Positions 10,959 through 23,070 of a stretch of DNA of 64,000 nt are shown piece by piece. The first letter of the stretch is position 1. Each line of letters opens with the position of its first letter. The stretch lies in NCBI GenBank assembly GCA_907163345.1, contig CAJQUN010000003.1, forward strand, positions 28,969,879-29,033,878, written 5' to 3'. The stretch comes from Haberlea rhodopensis. Its lineage: Eukaryota; Streptophyta; Magnoliopsida; Lamiales; Gesneriaceae. The notes under the pieces are model-generated. The model was not told the origin of the DNA. It saw nothing but the letters and a program-made list of their open reading frames with translations, and ran no database searches. Made by a program: the position numbers and the translations under genes.

Positions 10959-12429
10959 TGATGTGACTAGAAATAGACACATCTATTGCGTTTAATTGTT
11001 TACGATTTGGTATGTTTTGATGGATAATTTGATACATATGCTACCTAATCGTATATTTGTGTAATTGTAGGTGGAATCGAAGAAATCGAGCTAACTAAGG
11101 CGAATAAAGGTCAAGAAAAGCTTTGGAGCTAATAAGGACTCAATGTAGATCAAGAAAAAGGCTACAAATGTAATTTTAGTGGAAGCGATCGACCGCATGA
11201 AGGAGGCAATCGATCGCCTTTGGGCAGAAAGTTGAGCAACAAAATTTACGCTGCAGCGATCGATCGCGAGGATGAGGCGACCGATTTCCAAAATCCACTA
11301 GAGCCAAGCGATCGATCGCGAGAAAAGAGGCGATCGATTGCCTAAGGAATTTCGCCGAAAAAAATAAGCTAGCGATCGATCGCTACATTATGGCGATCGA
11401 TCACCAGCTGAGTTTTGGAAAGTGTGGAGACTTGATTTCTTTCCTTTCCACATGGATTCTACCCTATTCCATCAGCCTCCCTACCTCAATATAACTCGAA
11501 ATTAGTCTCTTTGAGAGAGGATTCAGACCTTAGAACATAATTTTTAGTTTTTAGAATAATTTTTCTTTCACTTGGTGTAAAGGCGCTCGAAGAACGAATA
11601 CGGAATCAACAAGCCGGAATCGTGCTTCGCTTTAGTAACTTTCTTTTCTATTGATTGTTTGATGTTTTTAATACAATTTTTGTTAGTTTTAGATTTAGTT
11701 ATACAAGGCTAAATACTTTGATTCTTGGTTGAGGGATACTTGCCTTTGGAATAAAAATACTTGTGAAAATTTTTGTTTGATTGTTGAATTTTTAATTCAA
11801 TTTCAATTTGTTTTTCAGATTATGATTCTTATTGTGTTTGATTGATAGATTGATCACCTAGTAATCACATACAATATCTAATGCTAATTGAGAAGCAACT
11901 AAGATTGATAATTACCTGCTGTTGGTGTTATTAAAGTCTTAGGAAAAACGATTGGATAATTAATTCTAACTGCTGTAGTTCCTATTGATTAGATTCATCA
12001 AAATTACTCGTTTTGAAACAATCATTGATTTATTCTTAACCGCTGTAGTTTTGGTTAAAGATTTGATAAGAGTCGTACTGAATGCTGTTTTCTTTTTGAC
12101 TACGATTAAGGTAAGTGAGGAATTAAGTTTTCAATTGATGAATAATTGAACGAATTCATATGTTTAGTAATTTGATGATCAAGTGAATGATTTCCAAAGG
12201 TAAAGTTGACCGAAAACCAAGAATTGCTTTTTAATCTTGATAAATTAGAAATTTGTTTGCTTTCGTTTAATTTAGTTATAGTTAAAGAAATTCGATAACC
12301 CCCTATTTTGATACTTGTTAGCAATAAAGTGTTCACTTCCCTGTGGGATCGATCCCTACTCACGCTACTACATATTTATTGATATTAACTTGAGAGGGTT
12401 AATTTGGGCGTACACGATAAACGCTACCA
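10959..12429 (+). mobile_element. 5' LTR of element A
   Basis: 1,471 bp, TGATGTGACTAG...GCTACCA. Carries four paired palindromes (11185-11405) in its first third. Many base differences from the 3' LTR by eye, more than between the LTRs of E, B or D, as expected for the host element. Confidence 0.9.
11185..11405. repeat. Paired GCGATCGATCGC palindromes in A 5' LTR, four pairs
   Basis: Four pairs with spacers of 9, 9, 10 and 9 bp, separated from each other by roughly 18-40 bp. Some arms have decayed (GCGACCGATTTC, GCGATCGATTGC), and the 3' LTR keeps better versions of two of them. Confidence 0.9.
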
Positions 12430-12434
12430 AATTT

Positions 12435-12452
12435 TGGCGCCGTTGCCGGGGA
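12435..12452 (+). other. PBS of element A, tRNA-Asp
   Basis: TGGCGCCGTTGCCGGGGA, an 18-base perfect complement to the 3' end of plant tRNA-Asp, five bases after the LTR end. Confidence 0.9.
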
Positions 12453-12520
12453 AGGCAATTACTTTTGTGTTAGTGTCACGTTATTTTATTTATTTCGTTT
12501 TATACTACTGTGGTTTGTTG

Positions 12521-14252
12521 ATGAGTACAGGTGAACCCTTTGATCACGAAGAGAATTTTACTACGATCCTGAGATCGAGAGGACACTACATCGGAGAAGA
12601 AGAGAAGCAAGGTTACTTGAAGAAGAAGAAGAGAGGAACATGATGACTGCGAATCAAAGCTTGAGGCAGTTGGCAAATCCTAACTTGGATCAACAACCTC
12701 TCTGCATCACTTTCCCTGCTCTCGCAAATAACGTAAATTTCGAACTCAAATCTGGTTTGATTCATTTATTGCCATCTTTTCATGGTCTTGCAGGAGAAAA
12801 CCCGCACAAGCACCTGATGGAATTCCACGTGGTATGCACTACGATGAAGCCGAGTGGAGTAACGGAGGAGCAAATCAAACTGAGAGCCTTTCCATTCTCT
12901 CTAAAGGATGCTGCTAAAGATTGGCTATTTTACTTACCCTCCGGATCTATCACCACGTGGACGGACTTGCAAAGAGTCTTCCTAGAGAAGTACTTTCCAG
13001 CTTCAAGGGCAACTAACATAAGGAAGGAGATCTATGGGGTGAAGCAATACCAAGAGGAGTCATTGCATGAGTACTGGGAACGGTTTAAGAAGTTGTGTAC
13101 AAGCTGCCCACAACATCAGATAAGTGAACACTTGTTAATTCAATATTTCTATGAAGGTTTGCTTTCTGGTGACAGGAACTTAGTGGATGCGGCGAGCGGA
13201 GGAGCTTTCATTGACAAGACAATGGAAGAGGCAAGGAACTTAATAGCTAACATGGCGGCAAACTCCCAACAATTTGGACATGTTCGCCATGGACAACCGC
13301 CAAGAAAAGAGGTAAATGTATCCAATTTGGAACAAGAACTGATTGATCTAACTTTTCTTGTGCGTAATCTTGCAGGAGGCAACGTGGGGAAGATTAACCC
13401 ATGTGGAATCTGTCTAGTTGTGAACCATCCCACTGATTCATGTCCCTCACTACAAGAGACAACCACTGAGCACGTGAATGCAGCGGGAGGATTCCCAGGG
13501 CCACCACAAAGGGGCTATGACAATCCCTCGAGCAATTACAGTCAAGGGTGGAGGGACCATCCGAACCAAGGATATGGGAACCCACAGATGCACCAACCTC
13601 CACCCTATAGACCGCCATATCAGAGACCCCCACCACCTCCAGTGCACCCTCCTCCTGACAGGTTAGAAAATATCATTAAAGTTATTGCTGAAAATAGCTT
13701 GCAATTTCAACAAGAGACAAGGGCGAGCATCCAGAGCCTGACTACGCAAATGGGACAACTAACAACTTCACTCAACAAGATTGAAGCAAGAATCTCAAAT
13801 GGACTACCTTCACAACCGGAGGTGAACCCCAGGGAGAATGTGAGCTCTATCACTTTGAAGATGAGCGAAGATACAACTGAGGAGAAGGTGGTACAGATGC
13901 CACCCAAGCAAGAAGAGATGAAGGAGACGGAGAAGGACGTTGAAGAGCCCATACAAGAGGAGGAACCACGGGGTAAGTTCCCTAAAATTTCTGAATATAA
14001 AATTGAACCCCCATTCCCCCTTGCTTTTAAGGAAAATAGGAAAGATGAGGATATCAAGGAAATCTACGAGACTTTCCGACGATGTGAGGCAAACGCTCCA
14101 CTACATGATGCCATGATGAAGATACCTCGATGTTCGAGATTTTTGAAGGAAGTTTGGAAAGCGGATAAGAACAAGGAACGCAAAGGGTGCCCCAAGATCA
14201 AACTAGGTGAGAATGTTTCGGCGATCATCCAAAGAAGCATTCCCACAAAATG
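12521..14252 (+). pseudogene. Gag-protease of element A, part 1 (gag)
   Basis: A probable original start is the ATG at 12521 (MSTGEPFD), the same position as the gag starts of G and H. That frame is shifted against the main one, which is open from 12640. Main frame: retrotransposon capsid domain (residues about 50-190, with SGSITTWTDLQRVFLEKYF), a CX2CX4HX4C knuckle (CGICLVVNHPTDSC, near residue 253), a Pro-rich stretch, a coiled-coil-like QLTTSLNKIEA segment and a Glu-rich linker. At 14252 the Sirevirus E interrupts it. Excising E with one AAATG copy rejoins the frame exactly to 34859. Confidence 0.85.
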
Positions 14253-14282
14253 TGTTGGAAAAATGATTTCTAAGTTTTGGTG

Positions 14283-14640
14283 ATTACAAACATCAACCGG
14301 ACAATACATCAACCGGGTGAAGACATCAACTGGATTGACATCAACCGGACAATACATCAACCGGATAAGACATCAACCGGATGAAGACATCAACTGGATA
14401 AGACATCAACTGGATGGACATCAACCGGACAATACATCAACCGGGTGAAGACATCAACTAGATGGACATCAACCGGACAATACATCAACCGGATGAAGAC
14501 ATCAACCGGATAAGACATCAACCGGATGAAGACATCAACTGGATAAGACATCAACTGGATGGACATCAACCGGACAAGACATCAACCAGGTGAAGACATC
14601 AACCGGGTGAAGACATCAACCGTACAAGCTATCAACCGGA
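14283..14640. repeat. ACATCAACCGG minisatellite in E 5' LTR
   Basis: About twenty tandem units of 16-19 bp built on ACATCAACCGGA with variable tails (CAAT, TAAG, TGAAG). It lies in the U3 side upstream of the TATA box. The 3' LTR has the same array at about 33561-33905 with a slightly different unit order. Confidence 0.9.
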
Positions 14641-14979
14641 TAAACTTAAACTGGATGGCCATCTACTGGACAACTATCAACTGAATAGTCTCTCACTGAA
14701 CAAGGACATCAACTGGTCATAAGAGGATGAACGACCAGTTGAACAAAGAAAACCAGCAGAAGTCTAAGCTTCCAGTTATAGCACTAAGCAACGAGACAAA
14801 ATCAGTACAACATTCTCTGACAAAGGTACAACAGAGCGGCGCACCCTGCTATATCTCCGTCACCATTACCGTCAGAGTGAAAAGAGCCGTTGCTTAGACA
14901 AAATAGGAAAGAAGACAATATGATTTTGGAAAGCTAATCTCTTCCATATACAGAAAAGCTACCGTTGGAAAACCAAACC

Positions 14980-14987
14980 TATAAATA
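14980..14987 (+). promoter_or_regulatory. TATA box of E LTR
   Basis: TATAAATA in a U3-like position, with the downstream part of the LTR then AG-rich; the transcript start is expected some 25-35 bases later. The same box is in the 3' LTR at 34242-34249. Confidence 0.55.
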
Positions 14988-15587
14988 CGTCCAAGCAGAG
15001 AATGAAGAGGTGCTGAGCGATTTTCAACTAAGAGATATACTTCAAAGCAAACAAGAAAGTCATACTACTGATATTCCAAACGTTCAGCAAAGAGCAGACA
15101 AACAGCAAAACTGAATCTGTGATAGATTATCTTCAATTGAAGTCTGCTGCTCAAAAACTCTCAAAGCTAGAAAGTTTATTCTGTAAAGAGTGTTATAGAA
15201 TCCATTGTAACCAAAAGTTAAGAAGAGTGTGATTGCTAGGAGTTTAGGCCAAGTGTGTTAGTGCCTAAGAAGGTTGTATACTGTAAAGTGTAAACCAAGT
15301 CTTCTAGTGAATCCTTCCTGCAAAGGAAGAAGGGAGACGTAGAAGCGTTGTGCTTCGAACTTCCAGAAACAACTCTCGTGTTATTTGTTTATTGCTTTAT
15401 TACTTCAGTTTTATTCCTCACAAGTTCTGTAGATGTCTTCCGCACTATAATAAGTGTCTACTGACTTGCCTGATATTGAGAAGCAACTGTAATACTTAAC
15501 AGTTTACAGTTAACCAGAAAAGAAATCAAAATTGTATCTAGTGTTTATTCAACCCCCCCTTCTAAACACTACCCCGATCCTATCAAG

Positions 15588-15599
15588 TGGTATCAGAGC
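15588..15599 (+). other. PBS of element E, tRNA-iMet
   Basis: TGGTATCAGAGC two bases after the LTR end, the classic initiator-methionine tRNA primer site of plant Copia elements. Confidence 0.9.
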
Positions 15600-15643
15600 A
15601 TAGGTCTTCTCAATCTTGAGAAATTACCATTTACCAAAAACTG

Positions 15644-15977
15644 ATGGCCTCATTCAGCAAGATTCCAATGTTCAAGAAAGACGAATATGATGACTGGAGA
15701 ATCCGTATGCAAGCACATCTAAGTGCTCAAGATGATGATATGTGGTATGTAATCACTGAAGGACCTTTGAAGATCATGAAAATCAATACAACTGCTTCTA
15801 TCACAAGTGGTGATCCACAAATGGTAGAAAAGGAAAGATCTCAATGGTCAAATGAAGACAAGAAAAAAGCAAATCTAGACAACGTTGCTAAGGACATTCT
15901 GTTCAAAACTTTGGACAAAAATATGTTCAACAAAATAAAAATGTGCCCTACCGCCAAAGAAATCTGGGAGAAGATTG
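15644..15977 (+). pseudogene. Gag of element E, part 1
   Basis: ATG at 15644 opens a Sirevirus-type gag (MASFSKIPMFKKDEYDDW). Open up to the insertion of D after ...KEIWEKI. Removing D and one GATTG copy joins it in frame to 24595, giving EKIAQLCEGND. Confidence 0.85.
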
Positions 15978-17500
15978 TGTAAGTAATCCTTAGAGCATAC
16001 AACGCAGCGGAATAAAATTGTTAGGATTACAAACCAGCAGATCTATACATAGGTTATCATATCGGATTAAGGTATACGAAGGTCTCACCCTTGTAGCGTG
16101 TTTGAGCCGATTCCACGGAGCTGCACCACGTCCAACGCCTTCTCCGAGTCACTAGCAAAACTTAACAAGTTTTGCCTCAACGGTATCCACACGATCAAAT
16201 CGAACGAAGGAATAGTTTAAGAACAAGTTGCTAGACAAGTTCTTAAACCGGAACAAGAAACACACTTGATTCACAATCAAGAAGATGGCCCCAAAATCCT
16301 CTACCTCACGTCGACTATATGGAAGTCGAGAGAGAGTAAGAGATGGCGGCCGTGTGTCTTGCTTGAGAGGTGGCCGAGAGCACCTTCAAATGGTGGCTAG
16401 GTTTTTATGTCTTGGAATAAATTTCCTTAATCACCTTGTTAACCATTTATATATGATTTAAATTAAAGGCTTTCATAAAGCCTCATGGGCTTAAGCCCAT
16501 GATTTAATTTAATCCTTATGATTATTAATTAAGACTCCTCTTAATTATTTAATTCATCCCATGAATTTAATTTCCCTTCTCGATTTAATCTTTTGTGCGA
16601 CCCGATAGGATCTTGTAATGTTGGCAGTGACATAAAATCTCATTTTATGTCGCAAGCAAAGAGCGGTGTCTAGCAACACATCAAGGCTACCCAAATTACA
16701 AGAATGTCAATGACTCGACATAACCTTTAGAACTTGTGATAATATTAACCATGTAACTTAATCCCTTTGTCCTTTGTGTTTAGATTGAACACGAGTCATG
16801 GAATAGTCATACTCGTATATCCAATCTTTATTTCTTGATCCCCAAGTAGAACTAGAATAAACGAATAAGTTCGATATCTCATATCGACTCATTCGAGCAT
16901 GGCCATGCATTTTAGTTCTCACTTGATCAAGGGCCTAACACATATCCTGTTATATAGGAGGGACAAATCCTATCTCGATCAGTCAACATCCCTCTACATA
17001 ATTCGTAGTGTATCCAATAGTCGCCTTTATAGTATACCATGTTACGGGTAACGTTTGACGATATCAAGATACATAACTCCTTATGTTGGGATCTCTGATG
17101 ATCACAAGTCGTAAGGATTTCATACATTATTATCACTATGAGAATTGCATATGACGATCATATAACTATCCATGTTGCATTCTCATGGTGGGTCTGTCCA
17201 GTACATCGTTCTCTAACATGTACCCATGTGTTGATTTGATATCTCATATCAATGAACAATTCATCAATCAACACATACTAGTCTCTATGTATTATCATTA
17301 TCCCAATTCATGATAATACTTGACTAGGGACAATGTTTAAGAATAATACTATATTATTCTAGGGACATTAACTTATATATCAATTCATATTGCACAGATA
17401 TTCGAATAAGATATACTAATGATTTGCCATTAATAAAATCATATTACATTGTATGTCATAAACAATCATCTAATGACTTGTCTTAGGGCATATCCCAACA
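15978..17500 (-). mobile_element. 3' LTR of element D
   Basis: On the minus strand TGTTGGGATATGCCC...GGATTACTTACA, 1,523 bp. The purine tract AAGTGGGAGATT (17512-17501) precedes it. Confidence 0.9.
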
Positions 17501-17656
17501 AATCTCCCACTTGCACTAAGACCAATCAGACATACACTTAATGCCTAGAGATCTAGTTATGACGATCATGCTACTGCTGTGACAGTGGCTACGTCAATGG
17601 GTCAGATACATTATCATCTGTTGGTACTTTGCATATCTTAGGCAAAACACATATCC

Positions 17657-18139
17657 TTATTGCGATCGAAAATCATCTTTGTCGGTTTGGAAGCTTGCAT
17701 CAGTGTAACCCATTACATTGAGCTCTTCCTCACCTCCATAAATCAAGAATGTATCCTTAGTCCTTCTCAAGTACTTTAGGATATTCTTGACAGCAATCCA
17801 GTGACCTTCACCTGGATCAACTTGATATCTGCTCGTCATGCTCAAAGCATACGATACATCGGGACGAATACATATCATGGCATACATGATAGATCCAATA
17901 GCTGACGCGTATGGAATCTTACTCATGCGTTGTCTCTCATCTGGTGTTGAAGGACACCGTTCCTTCGAGAGATAAATACCATGTGTCATAGGCACGAATC
18001 CTTTCTTGGATTCTTGCATGCTAAACCTTTTAAGCACCTTGTCTATGTATGTACTTTGACTTAGACCAAGAAGCCTTCTTGATCTATCTCTATAGATCTT
18101 GATTCCTAATACATAGGTGGCTTCTCCTAAGTCTTTCAT
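17657..18139 (-). pseudogene. RT C-terminal part of element D, RNase H missing
   Basis: Continuation of the D polyprotein after a one-base loss near 18195: MKDLGEATYVLGIKIYRD...IPYASAIGSIMYAM...GYTDASFQTDKDDFRSQ. In B the frame continues into RNase H (TTEAEYIAASDAAKEA, LYCDNNGAIALA). In D about 286 bp that include it are gone, with TTA at both ends of the deleted B sequence. Confidence 0.85.
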
Positions 18140-18165
18140 CGAAAAGCAATTCCCTAGCCAAATCT

Positions 18166-21100
18166 TTACAGATTGCTAGGCAGGGATATCATTTCAATAA
18201 GAAGTATGTCATCTACATACAACACTAGGAAAATGATTACGCTCCCGCTGACCTTCTTGTAGACACAAGGTTCATCTTCATTTTTGATAAAACCAAACTC
18301 TTTGATTGCATCATCAAAACGAAGATTCCAACTCCGAGAAGCTTGCTTCAATCCATAAATGGATCGTTGTAGCTTGCATATCTTTCCAGCATCCTTTGGA
18401 TCGACAAAACCCTCGGGCTGTGTCATGTACACATCCTCGAGCAGCTTTCCATTAAGGAAAGCTGTTTTGACATCCATCTGCCAGATTTCATAATCATGAA
18501 ATGCAGCTATTGCAAGTAAGATCCTTATGGATTTAACCATGGCCACTGGTGAAAAGGTTTCATCATAGTCAATACCATGAATTTGTTTGAATCCTTTTGC
18601 AACCAGCCGACCTTTATAGGTTTGTACGTTACCATCCATATCGGTCTTTTTCTTGAAAATCCATTTGCACCCTATGGGTCGTACCCCTTCAGGTGGATCA
18701 ACCAAAGTCCATACTTGGTTTGCATACATGGATTCCATCTCAGATTTCATGGCCTCTTGCCATTTCTCAGAATCATTGCCCATTATAGCTTGTTGATAAG
18801 ATGACGGCTCATCCTCATCAATAAGTAGTAAGTCACCTTGTTGAGTCACAAGAAATCCATATCTCTGTGGCTCCCGGTGTACTCTTACAGACCTACGCTG
18901 GGCTTGTGTCTCTTGAGCAGGTGTTTCTTCCACAACAACTTGCGGTGCCTGCTCTGTTTCCATCTCAATCTCAGGTTCAGTGTTTTCTTGTGGTTGAACT
19001 TCACTAAGTTCTATTTTTCTCCCACTAGTTTTGCTAGAAATAAATTCTCTTTCAAGAAAGACACCAGTCCGAGCAACAACTACTTTGTTCTCGGTGGGAT
19101 AATAGAAATAGTATCCTTTCGTTTCCTTAGGATACCCCACAAATAAACACTTATCAGATTTGGGTCCAAGTTTGTTAGTGGCGTGACGTCTAACGAAAGC
19201 CTCACAACCCCAAATCTTCATAAAAGACATACTAGGACGCTTCCCAGTCCATATCTCATATGGTGTCTTTTCCACTGATTTAGATGGAACACGGTTCAGT
19301 AAGAAAATCGCCGTTTCTAGAGCGTGTCCCCAAAACGATATCGGAAGATCTGCATGACTCATCATTGATCTAACCATGTCTAACAAGGTTCGATTTCTCC
19401 TCTCGGATACACCATTCCATTGTGGAGTATACGGAGGACTGAGTTGTGGGACTATCCCACACTCTTTTAGATAGTCATGAAACTCTTGGCTTAAGTATTC
19501 TCCTCCTCGATCTGATCGAAGGATTTTGATACTTTTGCCAAGTTGGTTTTGTACTTCATTCTTGAAATCTTTGAACTTTTCAAAGGTTTCATGTTTATGT
19601 TTCATTAGGTACACATACCCATATCTACTGAGGTCATCAGTAAATGTAACGAAGTATTGAAAACCACCTCTAGCTTGTGTACTTATTGGTCCACATACAT
19701 CACTATGTATTAGTCCCAATAAAACATTTGCCCTTTCAACATGTCCCTTGAAAGGGGCTTTAGTCATCTTGCCCATTAAACAAGATTCGCATGTTTCATA
19801 AGATTCAAAATCAAATGAATCTAATACTCCATCCTTATGAAGTATAGATATGCGGTTCTTGTTTATGTGGCCCAAGCGACAGTGCCAGAGATAAGTCGGA
19901 TTACAATCATTATTTTTAATCCTTTTAGTATTTATGTTATAGATAGGCATATCAAGATTTAATACATAAATACCATTCACCATTTGTGCACTAGCATAAA
20001 ACATATCATTTAAATAAATAGAACAACAGTTGTCCTTTATTATAAATGAAAAACCATACTTGTCTAAACAAGAAATAGATATTATGTTTTTGGTAATAGA
20101 ATGCACAAAATAACAGTCTTTTAAAATCAATGATAAACCAGAAGGTAAAGCTAAATGATAATCTCCTATAGCTAATGCAGCAACTCTTGCTCCATTTCCA
20201 ACTCGGAGATCAACTTCACCTTTCGCCAACGTCCTACTCCTTTTGAGATCCTGCACATTTACACAAATGTGAGATCCACATCCAGTATCTAATACCCATG
20301 ATGAAGAAGTAGATAAATTGACTTCTATAACAAAAATACCTGAAGCGGAAGTCACACTTCCTTTCTTTAGATCCTCCAGATATACTTTGCAGTTTCTTTT
20401 CCAATGGCCGGTCTCACCGCAATGGAAACAGTTCCCTTCCTTTGCTATCCCTCCCTTTGGCTTCAGTGCAGAAGACTTTGGCTTAGATTTAGCAAAGACC
20501 TTCTTTGCTTTCTTGTTGCCTTTAGCTTTGGCCCTTCCTTTGCCCTTATTCACAATAAGGACATTTGTGGCCTTAGTCTTCTTAGTATTTGCTTCATATG
20601 TTCTCAACATACCAAGCAATTGTGGTAGAGTCTTTTCCATGTCAGTCATATTGTAATTTACTACAAATTGACTGAAGCTCTCAGGCAACGATTGCAAGAT
20701 CACATCGGTGGCCAACTCTTGGTCCAATGGAAAACCTAGCTTGTCCAGATTTTCAATGTACCCAATCATCTTGAGTACATGAGTTCCAACTAAGCTTCCT
20801 TCTACCATCCTGCACTGAAATAACGCCTTAGAGACGTCATACCTCTCTTGTCTTGCTTGCTGTTGGTACAACTGCTTTAAGTGTTCGATCATATCGAACG
20901 CCTCCATTTCCTCATGTTGCTTCTGAAGCTCAGAGTTCATGGTGGCAAGCATGAGGCACCCAACATCAAGTGCGTCACTCTGATGCTTCTTGTAAGCATC
21001 TTTTTCAGCTCTTGTAGCTGTTAGGGGAGGTTCCTCAGCGGGCAAGGGTTCCTCTAGGACATATTGTTTCTTTTCTTGTTTGAGGACTATCCTCAAGTTC

Positions 21101-21192
21101 CTATGCCAGTCTAGGAAATTTGTCCCATTTAATTTGTCCTTCTCAAGGACCGATCGCAGTGATAAAGTGCTAGTAACATTGTTAGTTGCCAT
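18166..21192 (-). pseudogene. Gag-protease-integrase-RT polyprotein of element D
   Basis: 1,008 codons open from ATG 21192. Gag domain at residues 1-220 (LNGTNFLDWHRNLR), zinc knuckle CFHCGETGHWKRNC near 255, protease DTG near 302, integrase HCRLGH...CESC zinc region near 435 followed by the DDE core (SDVCGP, SDRGGEY, NGVSERRNRTL), RT with IWQMDVKTAFLNG, ending just after YVDDILLIE in a frameshift. Lineage within Copia not assigned. Apart from that frameshift and the lost RNase H it is intact, fitting a recent insertion. Confidence 0.9.
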
Positions 21193-23057
21193 GGATATCT
21201 ACAATATAAATATGCAAAATAAGTTTATGATTTAAATCATTTAACATGGTCTTATATTAAATGATACTCCCACTATTTTGTTTGAAAAATATCACCCTCG
21301 AAACCTTTAGTGGGCCAAGATCCATATTTCACCTAATCTTGAGTTAGCTTTGGCTAATCGCCCAAGACTCGGTTATTTTGGGTAGACAACACTTTGTCAA
21401 TTACATCACATATAATTCTTGGATAGTTGGACGAACAACACTTTGTTCAATTCATCAAATGAATTAAAATCCAACCCATGCCTCTAGGTTCCCAATCCTA
21501 TTGAGATAACCTAGTTAAGTCGTACCCAATTAAAGTATAACGGATATCACTTTTATCCTTTCGCGCCTTACTAAGATTGCCACGGTGCTTTGCTTTGGCA
21601 AACCCACACATGTACAATCGAAGTTATTGACGAGTACTTTTATTTTGGAAGGCATCTAAAACTTAATATTTTAGAGGGATTTATTGATCTCATGATTAAT
21701 TTGATAATTTAAAATATGTCCACTACATATAGTTGTATACATATCTACATATATGTGAATACTATTATCAAACTAAAACATAAGATAAATCATGCATCAA
21801 CATACATAATAAAACGTGACATGGTTATAGCCCCTACTAATGATTTTCTCAAGCCAATGAGAAAATCCTATGAGTCAACCTAAGGTAACTTCACAAGCAC
21901 CTTCCTTTGGCTCCAATTTGTGAATGGCCTCCTCATCCCGGCACGATGCTCCATCTTCATTGATCACCATCAATAAAATAAACTACACTATTTACAAGAT
22001 ATAGAATTCATCGATTCACATTCGAGGGGAACATAGGGGATGGATTACATTTAGAATAAAATAGAGAAAGGCACGACACGCAGGTCGTATAATACATTAC
22101 AAACATCCACAAATCCTATCTAATAGGTCAAAGGGCTATAACCACGCACCATGCTCAAACAACACATAAAGCATGCATTAACATTTAATTAATTAAATTC
22201 TAAACATTTTAAATTTAATTCTAATTAAAACTGTAAAATAATTTTTGAAAAATTATCGTACGCTCGGGACATCACATGTCACGAACTAAAGCGACTAAGA
22301 CACGAACCACCATGGTTCGAACCATGAAGCACATGGCTGGACCAATAGTGGGCCTAGGGTTCGAAACCCTAGCCCATGGCCGAGCCATGGCTCGTGCGGT
22401 GGCGGCGCTAGGGTTCCAAACCCTAGCCGCCTCGCACCTTCATGCATTTTTATCGAGCCATCTTGTTTTAAACGCTGGAATTTGTTAGCCACGAGTCACG
22501 GTCATGCCATGCACGGGGTTCGCTCAACCATCTCGAGCTAAGGGTTCGAAAAACCTTGCTCTCATGTGGTAAAGTTACTAATCCATGCATGCGTGAACCA
22601 TTATCGAGTCAAAGAGTTCAAAACTCATCCACGTCTCAAAACTTTAGAAAATAAGGCGATGATGGCCGAGCCATGCACGGCTATTAGGGTTCGAAACCCT
22701 AGCCGTCATGAGCTAGCCGTCACGTCCAATGTGTTCTAAACCCTAATTAATTTTCGACACTTCCATGCACAATTATTAGCCACAACGATTAAGCCATCTC
22801 GAGCCAAGGGTTCGAAAACCCTAGCCCTCATGTGGCTAGCCGTGGTGACATTTGTGATGGTGATGGCCGAAAACTTTATGACATATGGTTCGATATTCGC
22901 CTAATTATATCAAATACAACTTTACGATGATTTTCAAAAAACTAAATATTTATTTCATATCATATATGAATTAAACAGTTTTAATTAGCATGCAATATTA
23001 ATTCTAATATGATTAACACAATTTAATCACATAAATCCGATATGAGCATTGTACACG
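21193..23057 (-). other. Long leader of element D with near-palindromes
   Basis: About 1.87 kb between PBS and gag ATG, unusually long for Copia and without a convincing ORF. Contains at least four CTAGGGTTCGAAACCCTAG-like near-palindromes (22353-22374, 22407-22427, 22684-22703, 22804-22827) and a weaker one near 22532-22560. B keeps an equivalent leader with three of them. Confidence 0.75.
22353..22827. repeat. CTAGGGTT.GAAACCCTAG near-palindrome array (D leader)
   Basis: Near-perfect inverted repeats of about 19-22 bp, each able to form a short hairpin. Each contains AAACCCTA, the plant telo-box core, on one strand and its complement on the other. Confidence 0.75.
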
Positions 23058-23069
23058 GCTCTGATACCA
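23058..23069 (-). other. PBS of element D, tRNA-iMet
   Basis: TGGTATCAGAGC on the minus strand, one base from the 5' LTR. Confidence 0.9.
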
Positions 23070-23070
23070 C

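Larger units (their letters stand above)
14253..15585 (+). mobile_element. 5' LTR of element E
   Basis: 1,333 bp, TGTTGGAAAAATG...GATCCTATCA. Contains the ACATCAACCGG minisatellite (about 14283-14640) and a TATA box (14980-14987). By eye roughly 15-20 base differences from the 3' LTR outside the repeat. Confidence 0.9.

Noticed and set aside
22353..22827. AGGGTTCGAAACCCT units as interstitial telomere repeats
   Set aside because: Single near-palindromic units at wide and irregular spacing, not tandem TTTAGGG; only the telo-box core is shared.
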